This document shows positions 12,305 through 12,353 of a DNA stretch of 12,353 nt, piece by piece. Below the pieces are notes generated by a model. The model did no database searches. It saw nothing but the letters and a program-made list of their open reading frames with translations, and was not told the origin of the DNA. The DNA is from an uncultured Eggerthellaceae bacterium (lineage in GTDB: Bacteria > Actinomycetota > Coriobacteriia > Coriobacteriales > Eggerthellaceae), in contig CAQLOA010000027.1 of the NCBI GenBank assembly GCA_948829205.1, forward strand, positions 904 to 13,256. Reading direction: 5' to 3'. The translations under genes were made by a program, and so were the position numbers. Within the stretch, counting starts at the first letter, position 1. Every line of letters begins with the position of its first letter.

Positions 12305-12353
12305 TGGCTGGGGTGGAAGGAGTCGAACCCTCACATACGGCACCAGAAACCGC
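12305..12353 (-). tRNA. tRNA-Gln (anticodon CUG), 3' part
   Basis: This tRNA runs off the right edge. Visible on the minus strand are the anticodon arm GCGGT-TTCTGGT-GCCGT (anticodon CTG, reads CAG), a T-arm GAGGG-TTCGACT-CCTTC, acceptor strand CACCCCA, discriminator G and encoded CCA. Two G-U pairs close the anticodon stem. It lies 61 bases before tRNA-Glu on the same strand. Confidence 0.9.

Noticed and set aside
1..12353. CRISPR array, insertion sequence or phage structural genes
   Set aside because: No regularly spaced repeats, transposase motifs, terminal inverted repeats or phage proteins were seen.

Overview
The window is GC-rich, densely coded bacterial DNA. A cytoplasmic bis-MGD molybdoenzyme with a dedicated small ferredoxin and a divergent PucR-type regulator points to a strict anaerobe. 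The overall style (GC-rich codons, rubredoxins, DUF554) fits Coriobacteriia, most likely an Eggerthellaceae gut bacterium. This placement is inferred from gene content; no marker gene is present to confirm it.

Region 1 (1-4970) is a redox module. On the minus strand, in order of transcription, are a 753-residue molybdopterin oxidoreductase of the DMSO-reductase superfamily (it most resembles the cytoplasmic branch that includes catechol dehydroxylase-like enzymes), a two-cluster ferredoxin whose ATG directly abuts the oxidoreductase stop codon, a structured 155-base gap, and the first 135 codons of a DapB/2,4-diaminopentanoate dehydrogenase-like NAD(P) enzyme. A PucR/CdaR-type regulator is transcribed divergently from a 270-base spacer that holds a cluster of ATCG/CGAT half-sites. 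The likely arrangement is that the regulator senses a small molecule and switches on the reductase.

Region 2 (about 4971-9977) is mostly housekeeping or stress-related. It holds an orphan ATP-grasp ligase, two tandem rubredoxins (one canonical, one compact), a DUF554 membrane protein, a phosphoglycolate phosphatase-like HAD hydrolase, an SRAP/HMCES (YedK) abasic-site DNA-protein crosslink protein ending in a possible sliding-clamp motif, a small coiled-coil protein, and a two-gene operon of a 46-residue membrane peptide and an XRE regulator with three membrane segments.

Region 3 (about 9978-12353) is an accessory region next to tRNA genes. A stretch of clearly lower GC (about 10375-11045) carries a stand-alone CdiA-C-type PD-(D/E)XK nuclease domain and a small downstream ORF that may be its immunity partner. 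A Fic-domain protein without a visible antitoxin or inhibitory motif follows on the opposite strand. The window ends with tRNA-Glu(CUC), its strong terminator, and the 3' half of a tRNA-Gln(CUG). The toxin-like genes beside tRNA genes, together with the base-composition shift, suggest horizontally acquired material. No integrase, transposase, CRISPR array or att direct repeat is visible.
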